Below, one piece after another: positions 39,459 to 49,360 of a stretch of 64,000 nucleotides of DNA. Source of the stretch: Hoeflea phototrophica DFL-43 (GTDB lineage Bacteria; Pseudomonadota; Alphaproteobacteria; Rhizobiales; Rhizobiaceae); NCBI RefSeq assembly GCF_000154705.2, contig NZ_CM002917.1, forward strand, positions 3,421,853 to 3,485,852. The letters are read 5' to 3'. The notes under the pieces were generated by a model, which was given only the letters and a program-made list of their open reading frames with translations, was not told the DNA's origin and made no database searches. Within the stretch, counting starts at the first letter, position 1, and each line of letters opens with the position of its first letter. The position numbers and the translations under genes were made by a program.

Positions 39459-39579
39459 AGCTGATGCACCTTTGGTGGCCTACTCCTCCCAGTGCCACCG
39501 CATGAGCTGTTCCCCTCTGGAGGTTTTTGACCTTCATACCTATTGGGCCCGAGAGAAATCTCGCGGCCCATTTTTTTTG
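39459..39579 (+). ncRNA. abcR: AbcR-like trans-acting sRNA (alpha-r15 family)
   Basis: About 120 nt with its own promoter and a strong terminator. Hairpin 1 (GGTGGC 39474-39479 / GCCACC 39494-39499) shows CTCCTCCCA (39483-39491) in its loop, an anti-Shine-Dalgarno motif typical of AbcR. A second C-rich single-stranded stretch is at 39511-39518. The terminator is TGGGCC...GGCCCA (39544-39570) with inner CGAGA/TCTCG and eight T. AbcR RNAs use Hfq to repress ABC-transporter and other mRNAs. Sinorhizobium and Agrobacterium carry two tandem copies; only one is seen here. Confidence 0.85.
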
Positions 39580-39707
39580 CAATCAGTTTTTGTGGTCACC
39601 CAGCCCGGAAAGCATGCAACACTCCGGCCCTGCTGCAGCTGTCATTCTCACAGCGGCTATGGCCACAGCGACACCGGCCACATGGCTCAAGGGACCACCT
39701 CGATCAC

Positions 39708-40628
39708 ATGACAGACCCCAAGCGAACGACCCTCATTCTCAATCAGAGCGGTGGCACCAGCCGCGGAATGAACAGCAAGCAGTTCGCTGAACTGGTTGCA
39801 AAGCGGCTTGAGGCCACCGGCGAGCAATGCACGGTCAAGCTGGTCTCCGGCGTGGACCTCATTGGCGCGCTCCAAGAGACGGCCGGCGACAAGACAACCG
39901 GGACAATCATAGCTGCCGGTGGAGATGGCACCGTTTCCGCGACCGCAGCCACCTGCTTTCGCGCCGGAAAGACATTGGGCGTGCTGCCGCTTGGCACCAT
40001 GAACTTGTTTGCCCGAAGCCTGCGCCTGCCATTGGATCCCATTGCCGCCGTGGAAGCGCTCACCACCGCGACGTCCCGCGACCTCGACATAGCCACGGCC
40101 AACGGGCGCCCCTTCATTCACCAGTACTCGGTCGGCCTGCATTCGAGGCTGGTCAAATTGCGGTCCGGGATGAACACATCAACCAGACTGCGCAAGCTTG
40201 CGTCGACGCTCGCGGCTCTGGGCAAGGTCGTTCTCGATCCACCGCGGTTTGATCTCGAACTCACCATCGACTCGCACACGCAGCGGCAGACCCTGTCCGC
40301 CATATCCGTGTCCAACAATGTGCTCACGGAACTGCCTGCACCCTATGCGGAGAGGCTTGATACCGGCGTGCTGGGCATTTCCTGCTCCGCTGCGCTCGGG
40401 ACTGCAAGCGTGATCCGCATGACCTTGGATGCAGCGCGCGGAAAGCTTGAAGACAACCCGAATGTCGATGTGCGAACGGAACCCAGGGTCACGCTCAAAT
40501 TCCCCTCACCTCCCAAAAGCCTCAAGGCGGCCATCGACGGGGAGATCGTTGCACTGGAGCGCGAAGTCGAGCTTATTCTGCATGCAGGAGCCCTGCGCAC
40601 ACTGGTTCCGGCGCCACAGCCCGCGTGA
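39708..40628 (+). CDS. Diacylglycerol kinase-type lipid kinase
   Basis: 306 residues from the ATG at 39708; the frame extends upstream into the sRNA terminator and that part is rejected. The catalytic motif AAGGDGTVSATA and the conserved LPLGTMNLFARSL place it in the DAGK/YegS family, which phosphorylates diacylglycerol or other lipids with ATP. No strong ribosome site is seen (AAGGGA is 15 nt away), so the start is less sure. It stands alone downstream of the sRNA. Confidence 0.87.
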   Translation: MTDPKRTTLILNQSGGTSRGMNSKQFAELVAKRLEATGEQCTVKLVSGVDLIGALQETAGDKTTGTIIAAGGDGTVSATAATCFRAGKTLGVLPLGTMNLFARSLRLPLDPIAAVEALTTATSRDLDIATANGRPFIHQYSVGLHSRLVKLRSGMNTSTRLRKLASTLAALGKVVLDPPRFDLELTIDSHTQRQTLSAISVSNNVLTELPAPYAERLDTGVLGISCSAALGTASVIRMTLDAARGKLEDNPNVDVRTEPRVTLKFPSPPKSLKAAIDGEIVALEREVELILHAGALRTLVPAPQPA

Positions 40629-40670
40629 CACGATGAACGCCCGTTTCAAAGCAGCACTCAATCCATGAAA

Positions 40671-40704
40671 AACACCGCCCGTTTGCTTGAACGGGCGGCG
40701 TTTT
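40671..40704. terminator. Bidirectional terminator between lipid kinase and aspartate aminotransferase genes
   Basis: AACACCGCCCGTT (40671-40683) pairs with AACGGGCGGCGTT (40690-40702), with one mismatch. T-runs follow on both strands. It serves both convergent genes. Confidence 0.75.
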
Positions 40705-40760
40705 CTGATCTCAAACGGCAGCGGCCGAATTCGCCACAGGGACTGTAGCCGAACCGCTGT

Positions 40761-42023
<1,263 letters not shown>

Positions 42024-42159
42024 CTATGTCGCAACCCCGCCATTGATGCAAGCCGGAAGCTCCATTACACCAAGAAAGGGGACCAAGACTTAACGCGCGG
42101 GAAAGCTTTGCCGACTACGGTTGATGTAACACAGGACCGTGGCCGGAGACCCGCACCCA

Positions 42160-43131
42160 ATGACTGGGGCAAGCAGACCACATTTCATTCAAGACGCCTT
42201 GGGATTTTACACCACATCCTATGGACCCTTTGTGCTACGCTCTGCATTCCAGCCGATCTTCAGCCAGGAAGCCAACGGGCGGCTGACAATCGAAGCCTTC
42301 GAGGCGCTGATCCGGGCCAGCCAGGGCGGCCGGCCGGTTGCTCCCTATGAGTTCTTTTCCAGAGTGCCTCTTGAGGACGCGGTAACGATCGATACGCTTT
42401 GCCGAGAGTTGCACATTCTCAACATGGGGGTGCTGGGACGGAAAAAGGCGCGCTTGTTCATCAACTTCAATCCCGCTCTGTTTGATGCCGTTGCCGACAT
42501 TGGTTCCGAAATTGATCGCATGGTCGAGATCACCCTGAGCGCAGGGCTCATTCCAAGCCGCATCGTATGCGAGATCACCGAGCAGGGCAGCGGTAACAAG
42601 GCCGCGCTCGACAGGCTTGTCGGTGGATTGCGGGCACGGAAATTCAAGATTGCCGTTGATGATTTCGGCGCAGATGATTCCGACATCCAGAGGGTAACGG
42701 ATCTCAATCCGGACATCCTGAAGTTCGATGCCGAATGGGTCCGCAGATTCACCGAAACCCATCCCGGAATGGCGCTTCTGAAACTGTCAGTCCAGCAGTT
42801 TATCGAACGCGGCATCACCGTCCTTTTCGAAGGGCTCGAGGAAGAGCATCAGATCACATTCTGCAACGAGATCGGCGTGCAGCTGATGCAGGGATATGCG
42901 CTGGCGCGGCCTGAAATTGTGCCGACAAGCTTTGGCGAGAGATTTCCTGAAGCCAACAACGGGGAGGAAGCCCGCCACAGCATCCGCCAGCTTGATGCAC
43001 CGCCGCTGATGCCGTCGCTGCACATGCCGCCCGCATCCGTCAGCAAAGATCATGGCAACGCAGCTCCTGCTGCAAAGTCCACGCAGTCATTTGGCCGCCG
43101 CACGGTGGCCTTTGGCAAACGTACACTGTGA
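42160..43131 (+). CDS. EAL-domain c-di-GMP phosphodiesterase
   Basis: 323 residues from the ATG at 42160 (GTG 42139 is the alternative). The catalytic set is complete: EALIR, FINFNPALF (Asn), CEITEQG (Glu), VDDFGADDS (Asp-Asp), LKFD (Lys), FEGLEEE (Glu) and MQGYALARP (Gln). It should hydrolyse c-di-GMP. No sensor domain precedes the EAL; the C-terminal about 60 residues are Pro/Ala-rich and end in basic FGRRTVAFGKRTL. It opposes the cyclase at 15.4 kb, though the two are not linked. Confidence 0.92.
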   Translation: MTGASRPHFIQDALGFYTTSYGPFVLRSAFQPIFSQEANGRLTIEAFEALIRASQGGRPVAPYEFFSRVPLEDAVTIDTLCRELHILNMGVLGRKKARLFINFNPALFDAVADIGSEIDRMVEITLSAGLIPSRIVCEITEQGSGNKAALDRLVGGLRARKFKIAVDDFGADDSDIQRVTDLNPDILKFDAEWVRRFTETHPGMALLKLSVQQFIERGITVLFEGLEEEHQITFCNEIGVQLMQGYALARPEIVPTSFGERFPEANNGEEARHSIRQLDAPPLMPSLHMPPASVSKDHGNAAPAAKSTQSFGRRTVAFGKRTL

Positions 43132-43297
43132 CAGGGCAGATTGCCGTTGGCTTTGACCATCAGCTGCAAACACGCCACATAACAGCGTGAAACACAATGT
43201 TGACACCAGATCTGTCCTGCACCGCCACATTCCGGTCTGAATGAAGCCGATTTACACCGGCTATCTGTCCCCCGAACCAAACCAAGGGGATCCAGAC

Positions 43298-43567
43298 ATG
43301 CTTCCGGAAGACGATTATCTGCGGCTCAAGCCGGCCGCCAAAGAACACCAGGCGGTCCTCCGCATCGCCTTGATGGCGTTGATGGGCTGTCTCGCTTTGA
43401 TGGCTGTGCTGGTGGGTCAGGCCACAGCCGCGACCGGCGCCCCCACATCGGCCTACGGCTCGACGGTCCCGAAGACATCCGTGGGGATGATCGGCGAAAC
43501 ACCGCCCGCGTCCACGGCGCCGCCGCCGGGACTGACCATCTTCACACCCGCTGAACGGTCCCGTTGA
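43298..43567 (+). CDS. Small single-pass membrane protein
   Basis: 89 residues from the ATG at 43298, preceded by AAGGGGA. A charged N-terminus is followed by one helix (about residues 21-45, IALMALMGCLALMAVLVGQATA) and a Pro/Thr-rich periplasmic tail. No family recognised. Its last 26 bp overlap the convergent gene at 43542. Confidence 0.65.
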   Translation: MLPEDDYLRLKPAAKEHQAVLRIALMALMGCLALMAVLVGQATAATGAPTSAYGSTVPKTSVGMIGETPPASTAPPPGLTIFTPAERSR

Positions 43568-44060
43568 GGGCCGGACTTCGGGCCTTCACCTCGGCAAGCG
43601 CCGCGTCCGCCTGTCCGAGGCCCGAAACAACCACCGGCGCGCCGGTTTCGCGCTCAATGACGAGAGACCCCGCCCCCGTCAGCCATCCTGAAAGCCCGCG
43701 CTTGACGCTCGCGCCGGTGATCGCCGGATAGGCCACAATCAGCGGATCGCGCGCAGGAAAGCCCGGATGGGCCTCGAGATGGGCTCCACGCGCCGTCAAC
43801 CGGGTGGTCGAAAGCCGCAAACCGGCATGGGCCAGCAGGCACGGCACCCCGATCACAAGCACCAGAAGGCTGACACGAGCCAGATTGCTGTCTGCCCTGC
43901 CTGCCTGCATCAGATAGAGCCACAGCCCCGCATAGCCAAGCGCCACCGCCAGGCCCGGCAGCAAGAGCGCCAGCGGGCTGGCGCGCCAGACCAGCCGCCG
44001 CGAAGACCGGTCATCAGTTTGACGAATTTTCTGGTCAGCCTGCGAATAAGCCTCATCCAT
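43542..44060 (-). CDS. Two-helix membrane protein with PH-like domain
   Basis: 172 residues from the ATG at 44060 (the upstream ATG at 44096 is possible; no ribosome site decides). Two adjacent membrane helices (about residues 30-50 and 60-82) are followed by a domain reading LSTTRLTARGAHLEAHPGF...IVAYPAITGASVKRGL, similar to bacterial PH domains of YdbT-type proteins. Function unknown. The 3' ends of this gene and the small membrane protein overlap on opposite strands. Confidence 0.7.
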   Translation of the reverse strand: MDEAYSQADQKIRQTDDRSSRRLVWRASPLALLLPGLAVALGYAGLWLYLMQAGRADSNLARVSLLVLVIGVPCLLAHAGLRLSTTRLTARGAHLEAHPGFPARDPLIVAYPAITGASVKRGLSGWLTGAGSLVIERETGAPVVVSGLGQADAALAEVKARSPALNGTVQRV

Positions 44061-44172
44061 GAGCGCGGAGTTTATCCGGATTTTTGCCAATGTCATGCGC
44101 CATCGCTTGGTCCGGGTCTTTTCCTGCGGACTTGACGCACCATATCGAAGGCATAGTCAAAAGAGGGAAGCC

Positions 44173-45351
44173 ATGCAGAACCAGTTAAGCACCAACAGCC
44201 CCAAGCTTCTGAGCAAAAAAGGCGCCGGCCTCTGTGCCGCATTGTTGCTGATCGCAAGCGCCCTTCCCGCCCAGGCACGCGACACCGTGCCGACCCAGGA
44301 GGTCAGTGTCGATGTCGAGGTGCTGGCAACCGGGCTCAATCATCCCTGGGGTGTCGAAGTGCTGCCCGATGGCGCGCTCCTGGTGACCGAACGCAGCGGT
44401 TCGCTCAGGCTGTTGCGTGATGGATCACTGTCACGCCCGATCAGCGGATTGCCGCAAATCGCCGCCCGGGGTCAGGGCGGATTGCTCGACGTGGCACTCG
44501 CCAATGATTTTGCCGACAGCCGGACCTTGTTCCTGAGCTACAGCACCCGCTCGCCGGATGGCCTCGGAACGGCCATCGCCCGCGCCAGGCTCTCGGCTGA
44601 CGGCGGTGCGCTCGCCGATGTCAAGGAAATCTTCCGGATGAACCGGTTCAGCGGCGGTGGCCGCCATTTCGGTTCACGCATCGCGGTCGCATCCGATGGG
44701 ACGCTGTTTTTCACAATTGGCGACCGTGGCGAAGACGACCGCGCGCAGGATATGAGTGACCATGCCGGCGCGGTCGTGCGGATCAATCCGGATGGGTCCA
44801 TCCCCGAGGACAACCCGATTTTGGGCGCATCCGCCGCACCGGGAATCTGGTCCAAAGGCCACCGCAATCCACAGGGAATGGATTTTGATTCCAAAACCGG
44901 CGTGCTTTACGCCGTCGAGCATGGCGCCCGCGGCGGCGATGAGATCAACCGCCCAAAACCCGGCCTGAACTATGGCTGGCCAGTGATTTCCTACGGACGC
45001 CATTACTCCGGCGGGGAAATCGGTGTTGGCACAGCCGCCGAGGGCTTCGAGCAACCCGTGCATTACTGGGACCCTTCGATCGCGCCCGGCGGCATGGCCG
45101 TCTATCGCGGAGACATGTTTCCCGAGTGGGACGGTGACCTTCTGGTTGCAGCCCTCAAATACCAGATGTTGGTCAGGCTCGATCTCGACCCCAAAACCGG
45201 CGAAGTGCTTGGAGAAGAGCGTTTTCTAAAGGGCGACTACGGACGAATCCGTGATGTGATTGTTGCGCCTGACGGAGCGCTTCTGATGGTCACCGATGAC
45301 GACAAAGGCGCCGTGCTGAGACTGTCGCGCACGCCTGCCCAAGTCGACTGA
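44173..45351 (+). CDS. PQQ-dependent sugar dehydrogenase-like protein (YliI/Asd family)
   Basis: 392 residues from the ATG at 44173, with GAGGGAAG upstream. The signal peptide ends near ALPAQA. The mature part is a six-bladed propeller with LNHPWGVEVLPDG, the catalytic-type GGRHFGSRI, YAVEHGARGGDEIN and NYGWPV, all typical of soluble aldose sugar dehydrogenases. It should oxidise aldoses in the periplasm using PQQ. No PQQ synthesis genes are in the window. Confidence 0.92.
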   Translation: MQNQLSTNSPKLLSKKGAGLCAALLLIASALPAQARDTVPTQEVSVDVEVLATGLNHPWGVEVLPDGALLVTERSGSLRLLRDGSLSRPISGLPQIAARGQGGLLDVALANDFADSRTLFLSYSTRSPDGLGTAIARARLSADGGALADVKEIFRMNRFSGGGRHFGSRIAVASDGTLFFTIGDRGEDDRAQDMSDHAGAVVRINPDGSIPEDNPILGASAAPGIWSKGHRNPQGMDFDSKTGVLYAVEHGARGGDEINRPKPGLNYGWPVISYGRHYSGGEIGVGTAAEGFEQPVHYWDPSIAPGGMAVYRGDMFPEWDGDLLVAALKYQMLVRLDLDPKTGEVLGEERFLKGDYGRIRDVIVAPDGALLMVTDDDKGAVLRLSRTPAQVD

Positions 45352-45421
45352 TTGCTGATATAGGTGGGCGTGGCTTTCAGTTTGGTCACGCCCGTGAAAA
45401 TCATAAAAGCAGTGCATCTCG

Positions 45422-45916
45422 ATGTTGAAAACCATTCTCCTGAGCATCCTCATGCTCATCGCCATCGCATCGGTGTTGTTTTTCTATGTGATCGGACCCG
45501 AAAAGAGCTGGGAGAAAATGGCCGGACCGCCCGACCGGGGCCCCTATGACTTCACCACAGCCCCCCGCAGCTCGACCGCCAATGACGCACTCGCCTGCAC
45601 GGAAGGCCTGTACGAAAATCCGGATTTTCTGATCGCACCTTTTGACGACGCGCCGGAGATCGTCATTGAGCGTCTCAGCCAGCGTCTGCTTGCAAGCGAT
45701 GAACTGGCGCGCCGCGTCGACGACCGCAGCAACCCGGCAAAGGCGCGCTTTGTGACCCACTCCCCGATCATGCGGTTTCCCGACATGATCCACATTGAAG
45801 CCCGCCCGCTGCCAAATGGACGCACTGGCGTCATGGCCTATGCGAAGGCACAGCTGGGCACCAATGATCTGGGCAAGAACCGAGAACGGCTGGAAGCCCT
45901 GTTCCCGCAGAACTGA
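45422..45916 (+). CDS. DUF1499 membrane-anchored protein
   Basis: 164 residues. An N-terminal helix (3-24) is followed by a DUF1499 domain (TAPRSSTANDALAC, VTHSPIMRFPDMIHIEARPL). Family function is unknown. It lies 70 bp after the sugar dehydrogenase on the same strand and could be in its transcript. No strong ribosome site was found. Confidence 0.85.
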   Translation: MLKTILLSILMLIAIASVLFFYVIGPEKSWEKMAGPPDRGPYDFTTAPRSSTANDALACTEGLYENPDFLIAPFDDAPEIVIERLSQRLLASDELARRVDDRSNPAKARFVTHSPIMRFPDMIHIEARPLPNGRTGVMAYAKAQLGTNDLGKNRERLEALFPQN

Positions 45917-46041
45917 CGCATCTGCATTGCCCTGACGGACGCTCCCCTAAGCCATGGCCCTCAGGGACGACAGGCTTGCTGCGGCAGGACGCACCTGTTA
46001 GCGCTCGCCAGCCAACCGACCACCGCTTCCCGGACCCGCCC

Positions 46042-46941
46042 ATGCCGCGCCATCTCGCCAATCTTCTGCTGCTGCTCGCCGGCGCCATCTGGGGCATCGG
46101 TTTCGTGGCGCAATCGACCGCCATGCAGAGCATCGGCCCGTTCCTTTTCATCGGCATGCGGTTCCTCGTGGCAGCTGCCGTGCTCGCTCCCTTTGCCTGG
46201 CGCGAAGCACAACAGGCGGAAACCCCGGTGTCATTCGTGCATTTGCGTGGGTTCGTGTTCGTCGGACTGGCGTTGTTCTCGGCCATGTCCTTGCAGCAGG
46301 TGGGCCTGACCCTGACAACGGTCACCAATTCGGGCTTCCTGACCGGCCTCTATGTGGTGTTTGTGCCCTTCATCACCCTTTTCGTGCTCGGTCAGCCGCT
46401 GCATCCCGTCATCTGGCCCGCGGTGCTGATGACTTTCGCAGGCATCTGGATGCTCGCCGGTGGCAGCATCACATCACTCAATGGCGGTGATCTGCTTACC
46501 ATTGGCTGTGCGCTGCTGTTCGCTGTCCAGATGATCCTCGTCGCCCGCTTTGTCGGGCCGAGCGGGCGGCCGCTGACATTGTCCTTTGTCCAGTATCTGA
46601 CTGCCGCAATCCCTGGCCTTGGCCTCGGATTGGCAATCGAACCGTTCGACAGCGCGATGCTGATGCAGGCCATGCCGGAGATCCTCTATTCCGGCGTGAT
46701 CGCCACCGGTCTCGCCTTCACCTTGCAGGTGATCGGCCAGCGCTACACCACAGCCCCGCAGGCTGCGATTTTCATCTCAACGGAGTCCTTGTTCGCCGCC
46801 CTATTTGCAGCCCTACTGCTGGGCGAGCAGATCCCGGGCATCGGCTATGCCGGCGGCTTGCTGATCTTTCTGGCCATCCTGCTGGCCGAGCTCGGCCCGA
46901 TGCGAATGAAAAAAACCAATGGCAGCGTTTCAAACAGCTGA
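46042..46941 (+). CDS. DMT-superfamily transporter (EamA type)
   Basis: 299 residues from the ATG at 46042 (MPRHLANLLLLLAGAIWGIGF). Ten hydrophobic segments in two EamA repeats are visible; the second begins near GGDLLTIGCALLFAVQMILVARF. AIWGIGFVAQ and the C-terminal ESLFAALFAALLLGEQI are classic. Family members export amino acids or other metabolites. Substrate unknown. The 286 bp downstream (46942-47227) holds no gene. Confidence 0.92.
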   Translation: MPRHLANLLLLLAGAIWGIGFVAQSTAMQSIGPFLFIGMRFLVAAAVLAPFAWREAQQAETPVSFVHLRGFVFVGLALFSAMSLQQVGLTLTTVTNSGFLTGLYVVFVPFITLFVLGQPLHPVIWPAVLMTFAGIWMLAGGSITSLNGGDLLTIGCALLFAVQMILVARFVGPSGRPLTLSFVQYLTAAIPGLGLGLAIEPFDSAMLMQAMPEILYSGVIATGLAFTLQVIGQRYTTAPQAAIFISTESLFAALFAALLLGEQIPGIGYAGGLLIFLAILLAELGPMRMKKTNGSVSNS

Positions 46942-47227
46942 CCAAAACAGCATTGCGTGATTGGATCGGCCAGTATGGCGCCACAACAACGCCGCAATAA
47001 CGGCAGGATCGCGGCTGCGGGAAACCCTTGGATGCCAAGCCTTTTGCTTCCGGAAGCTTGTGAAGCAGGTCAGAAACAAGGCGAAAAATTCACAATAGGG
47101 CGTAAATATGTCATTGTTTTTGTTGAGTTTATTCACACCAAGTGATTTGATTTCGATGCCACGGCCAACCTAGTTTCCCCCTGCAAACGCCACTAACGGC
47201 GCAATTGCAAAACAGGGAGACATTCCA

Positions 47228-47470
47228 ATGTTCAAGACAATTGTCACAACCGCATCATTGCTGACGTTGGCCGGGGCGGCCTTCGCCGGCGAGGTCGAGG
47301 GCGTCGTCACCAATTACGATCCTGCAACCCGCATGATCGTGCTGGAAAGCGGAGAGGCTTTCCGCCTTGTCGACGGCGTCCAGCTCGATGGCCTGCAGCC
47401 CGGCGGCAAGGTGGTGATCACCTTTGATGACGGCACCACCGACGCGACCTCCGTCGCCATCATGGAATAG
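47228..47470 (+). CDS. DUF1344 small periplasmic protein (copy 1)
   Basis: 80 residues with GGGAGA upstream. The signal peptide ends AGAAFA; the mature 60 residues (GEVEGVVTNYDPATRMIVLESGEAF...) are one DUF1344 domain, a small beta fold found in rhizobia. A possible promoter is TTGATT, 17 bp, CTAGTT about 80 bp upstream. The second copy at 47733 shares the GEVEGVV start and ESGE core. Function unknown. Confidence 0.85.
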   Translation: MFKTIVTTASLLTLAGAAFAGEVEGVVTNYDPATRMIVLESGEAFRLVDGVQLDGLQPGGKVVITFDDGTTDATSVAIME

Positions 47471-47732
47471 CGCCTCATCTCAAGGACGGGGACTGCAAAT
47501 CTGCGGCTCCCCAATGGCTTCCCCACTGGCTGTACGACACGCGCGCAAAACCATCATCGCTTATACCTGATCATGGCAAAATTACGCCAAGTACAGCTCT
47601 GAAAAATATATCTTTTCACCCCTTGTGGAGTTGCAGGGACAGGCGCATATGCGCGCTGCTCCGCAGCTTCCGACATCGCCCGGCAAACCTGCCGGCCGGA
47701 GGACGCGGGTGATCAACCTATGGAAAAAATCA

Positions 47733-47975
47733 ATGAACAAGTTCGTTGCAATCGCATTCGCATCCGCAGCCATGATCTCGTCCGCTTTTGCAGGCGAAGT
47801 CGAAGGCGTTGTCAGTTCTGTTGACGCCGGCACAGCGACAGTTGCCCTGGAATCCGGTGAAAGCTTCACCGCGGCCGAAGGCGTGTCGCTGGAAGGCGTC
47901 GAGGCAGGCAAGACAGTCATGATCATGTTTGACGACAGCACCAACGTCGCAACAGAGATCGCGATCGTCGAATAA
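47733..47975 (+). CDS. DUF1344 small periplasmic protein (copy 2)
   Basis: 80 residues from the ATG at 47733, with a weak GGAAA site upstream. The signal peptide ends SSAFA; the mature part (GEVEGVVSSVDAGTATVALESGESF) is paralogous to copy 1, 262 bp away. A tandem duplication is the likely origin. Both are short, acidic and probably periplasmic. Confidence 0.85.
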   Translation: MNKFVAIAFASAAMISSAFAGEVEGVVSSVDAGTATVALESGESFTAAEGVSLEGVEAGKTVMIMFDDSTNVATEIAIVE

Positions 47976-48329
47976 TCGCAATTGCTTGGCCGGATCGCCC
48001 CCGCGCGGTCCGGCCGGGTCAGGCAAGCATCATCAAAGTTTTGCTTGCCAATTTCCCACAAAACAAGCATCTTTTGGATGTTCGGGCAATTTGCGAACAC
48101 GGGAAGACCAGAAACATGCGAACCGAAGACGCACAAAAACCTTCGGGCGGCTGGGATGAAAAGCCTCATATCCAAGGATATGAAGGCTCAAAGTCGCTAA
48201 AAATCAGGACCTTTCCATACATTTCGAGAACTGCCTGCCATAACCCCCGCGCAAATGCGGGATATGACATGATGCTCGCTGACCGGAAAACCCCACAAAC
48301 TCCGGAAGGCAATCAAAGGACCTGACAGC
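47976..48329 (+). other. Long 5' region of the cold-shock gene
   Basis: 354 bp without a supported gene. A hairpin CATATCC/GGATATG flanked by GCC/GGC (48163-48187) lies about 145 nt before the cold-shock ATG and may be part of a structured leader, as in E. coli cspA. ORFs here lack ribosome sites and family resemblance. Confidence 0.4.
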
Positions 48330-48542
48330 ATGGCCGAAACTGGTACCGTAAAATTCTTCAACGTCGACAAAGGTTTTGGCTTCATCAAGCCTGACAATGG
48401 CGGCGCCGACATTTTTGTTCACATCTCAGCCGTTCAGGCTTCCGGCATGACCGGATTGGAAGAAAACCAGAAGGTTTCTTTCGACACCGAACCTGATCGC
48501 CGCGGAAAAGGCCCCAAGGCCGTGAACCTGCGCCTGGCCTGA
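48330..48542 (+). CDS. cspA: Cold-shock protein (CspA family)
   Basis: 70 residues, a single cold-shock domain. The RNA-binding motifs KGFGFI (RNP1) and IFVHISA (RNP2) are intact. It acts as an RNA chaperone. The upstream 350 bp is gene-free and may be a regulatory leader. An intrinsic terminator follows 25 nt after the stop. Confidence 0.95.
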   Translation: MAETGTVKFFNVDKGFGFIKPDNGGADIFVHISAVQASGMTGLEENQKVSFDTEPDRRGKGPKAVNLRLA

Positions 48543-48566
48543 CAGCCACTCGCATCTGAATCAGCG

Positions 48567-48599
48567 AAAGCCCGGCGCCGCAGGGACGCCGGGCTTTTT
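48567..48599 (+). terminator. Terminator of the cold-shock gene
   Basis: AAAGCCCGGCG (48567-48577) and CGCCGGGCTTT (48587-48597) form a perfect 11-bp stem with a 9-nt loop, followed by T. Confidence 0.85.
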
Positions 48600-48774
48600 C
48601 GTGTCCGCCAGCACGCTTTGTACCAAGTCTCGGTATTAGACCCAGCCGTGCCTGACGGTTCCCGATGTGCTAAGATCGTGTTCAGCTACCGTTCAGCTTC
48701 GAAGAACTAGGTTTGCAGACAAGACGGGCAAGCCATCGAGCAAACGGATCCGTCAAACCCGAAAGGATGTTTCG

Positions 48775-49254
48775 ATGAAAAGCACTGCTAAAACACTGAG
48801 CATCACCCTGCTCGCAGCTGCCACCGCCTTCACACCACTCGTTTCGGTAGCCCATGCGGGCGGCGACAGCGATGCCTGGCAGCGTGAAACGAACGGCAGC
48901 TACAAACACAGAAGCTGGAAGCACCACAACTATCGTGGTCATGGCAAACAGCGCCATGTCTACCGTGGTCACAGCAACAAGGACGCTGTCACACTTGGCA
49001 TCATCGGGCTCGGCGTTGGCGCTATTATCGGCGGCGCGATTGCCAACAGCCACAACAGTCCCCGGGTGATCCACCGCCCTGCCCCCAATGTGCGTCACTA
49101 CGGCCAGCCCCGGGTTGTCAATGGCGGTGGCAGCTTCGAGCCGTGGACCCAGTCCTGGTTCCGTTACTGCTCCAACAAGTACCGGTCCTTCAACGCTTCG
49201 ACCGGCACATACCGCGGTTATGACGGACGCGATCACTTCTGCGTCGTGCGCTAA
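48775..49254 (+). CDS. BA14K-family secreted protein
   Basis: 159 residues from the ATG at 48775 with AAAGGAT upstream. The signal peptide ends VAHA. A His/Arg/Tyr-rich region (YKHRSWKHHNYRGHGKQRH) is followed by a glycine-zipper-like helix (LGIIGLGVGAIIGGAIA). The C-terminal BA14K domain reads FEPWTQSWFRYCSNKYRSF...GRDHFC, with its two Cys. The Brucella homologue is an immunoreactive, lectin-like surface protein. It is probably envelope-associated. Confidence 0.9.
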   Translation: MKSTAKTLSITLLAAATAFTPLVSVAHAGGDSDAWQRETNGSYKHRSWKHHNYRGHGKQRHVYRGHSNKDAVTLGIIGLGVGAIIGGAIANSHNSPRVIHRPAPNVRHYGQPRVVNGGGSFEPWTQSWFRYCSNKYRSFNASTGTYRGYDGRDHFCVVR

Positions 49255-49293
49255 GCCCGAAGCAGGCTGTGAATCCCGCAGCCACACTCAAAC

Positions 49294-49325
49294 AACCGGC
49301 CCCGCACCCGCGGCGGCCGGTTTTT
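49294..49325. terminator. Terminator between BA14K and MBL genes
   Basis: AACCGGCC (49294-49301) and GGCCGGTT (49315-49322) form an 8-bp stem; TTTTT follows on the plus strand, and TTGTTTG follows on the minus strand. It can serve both convergent genes. Confidence 0.75.
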
Positions 49326-49360
49326 CATTGGGGCTGCGGGCCAAATCCGCCGCAGACGGG

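Noticed and set aside
48041..48325. Small ORF in the cold-shock leader
   Set aside because: No ribosome site or recognisable domain; it is better explained as part of a long 5' leader.
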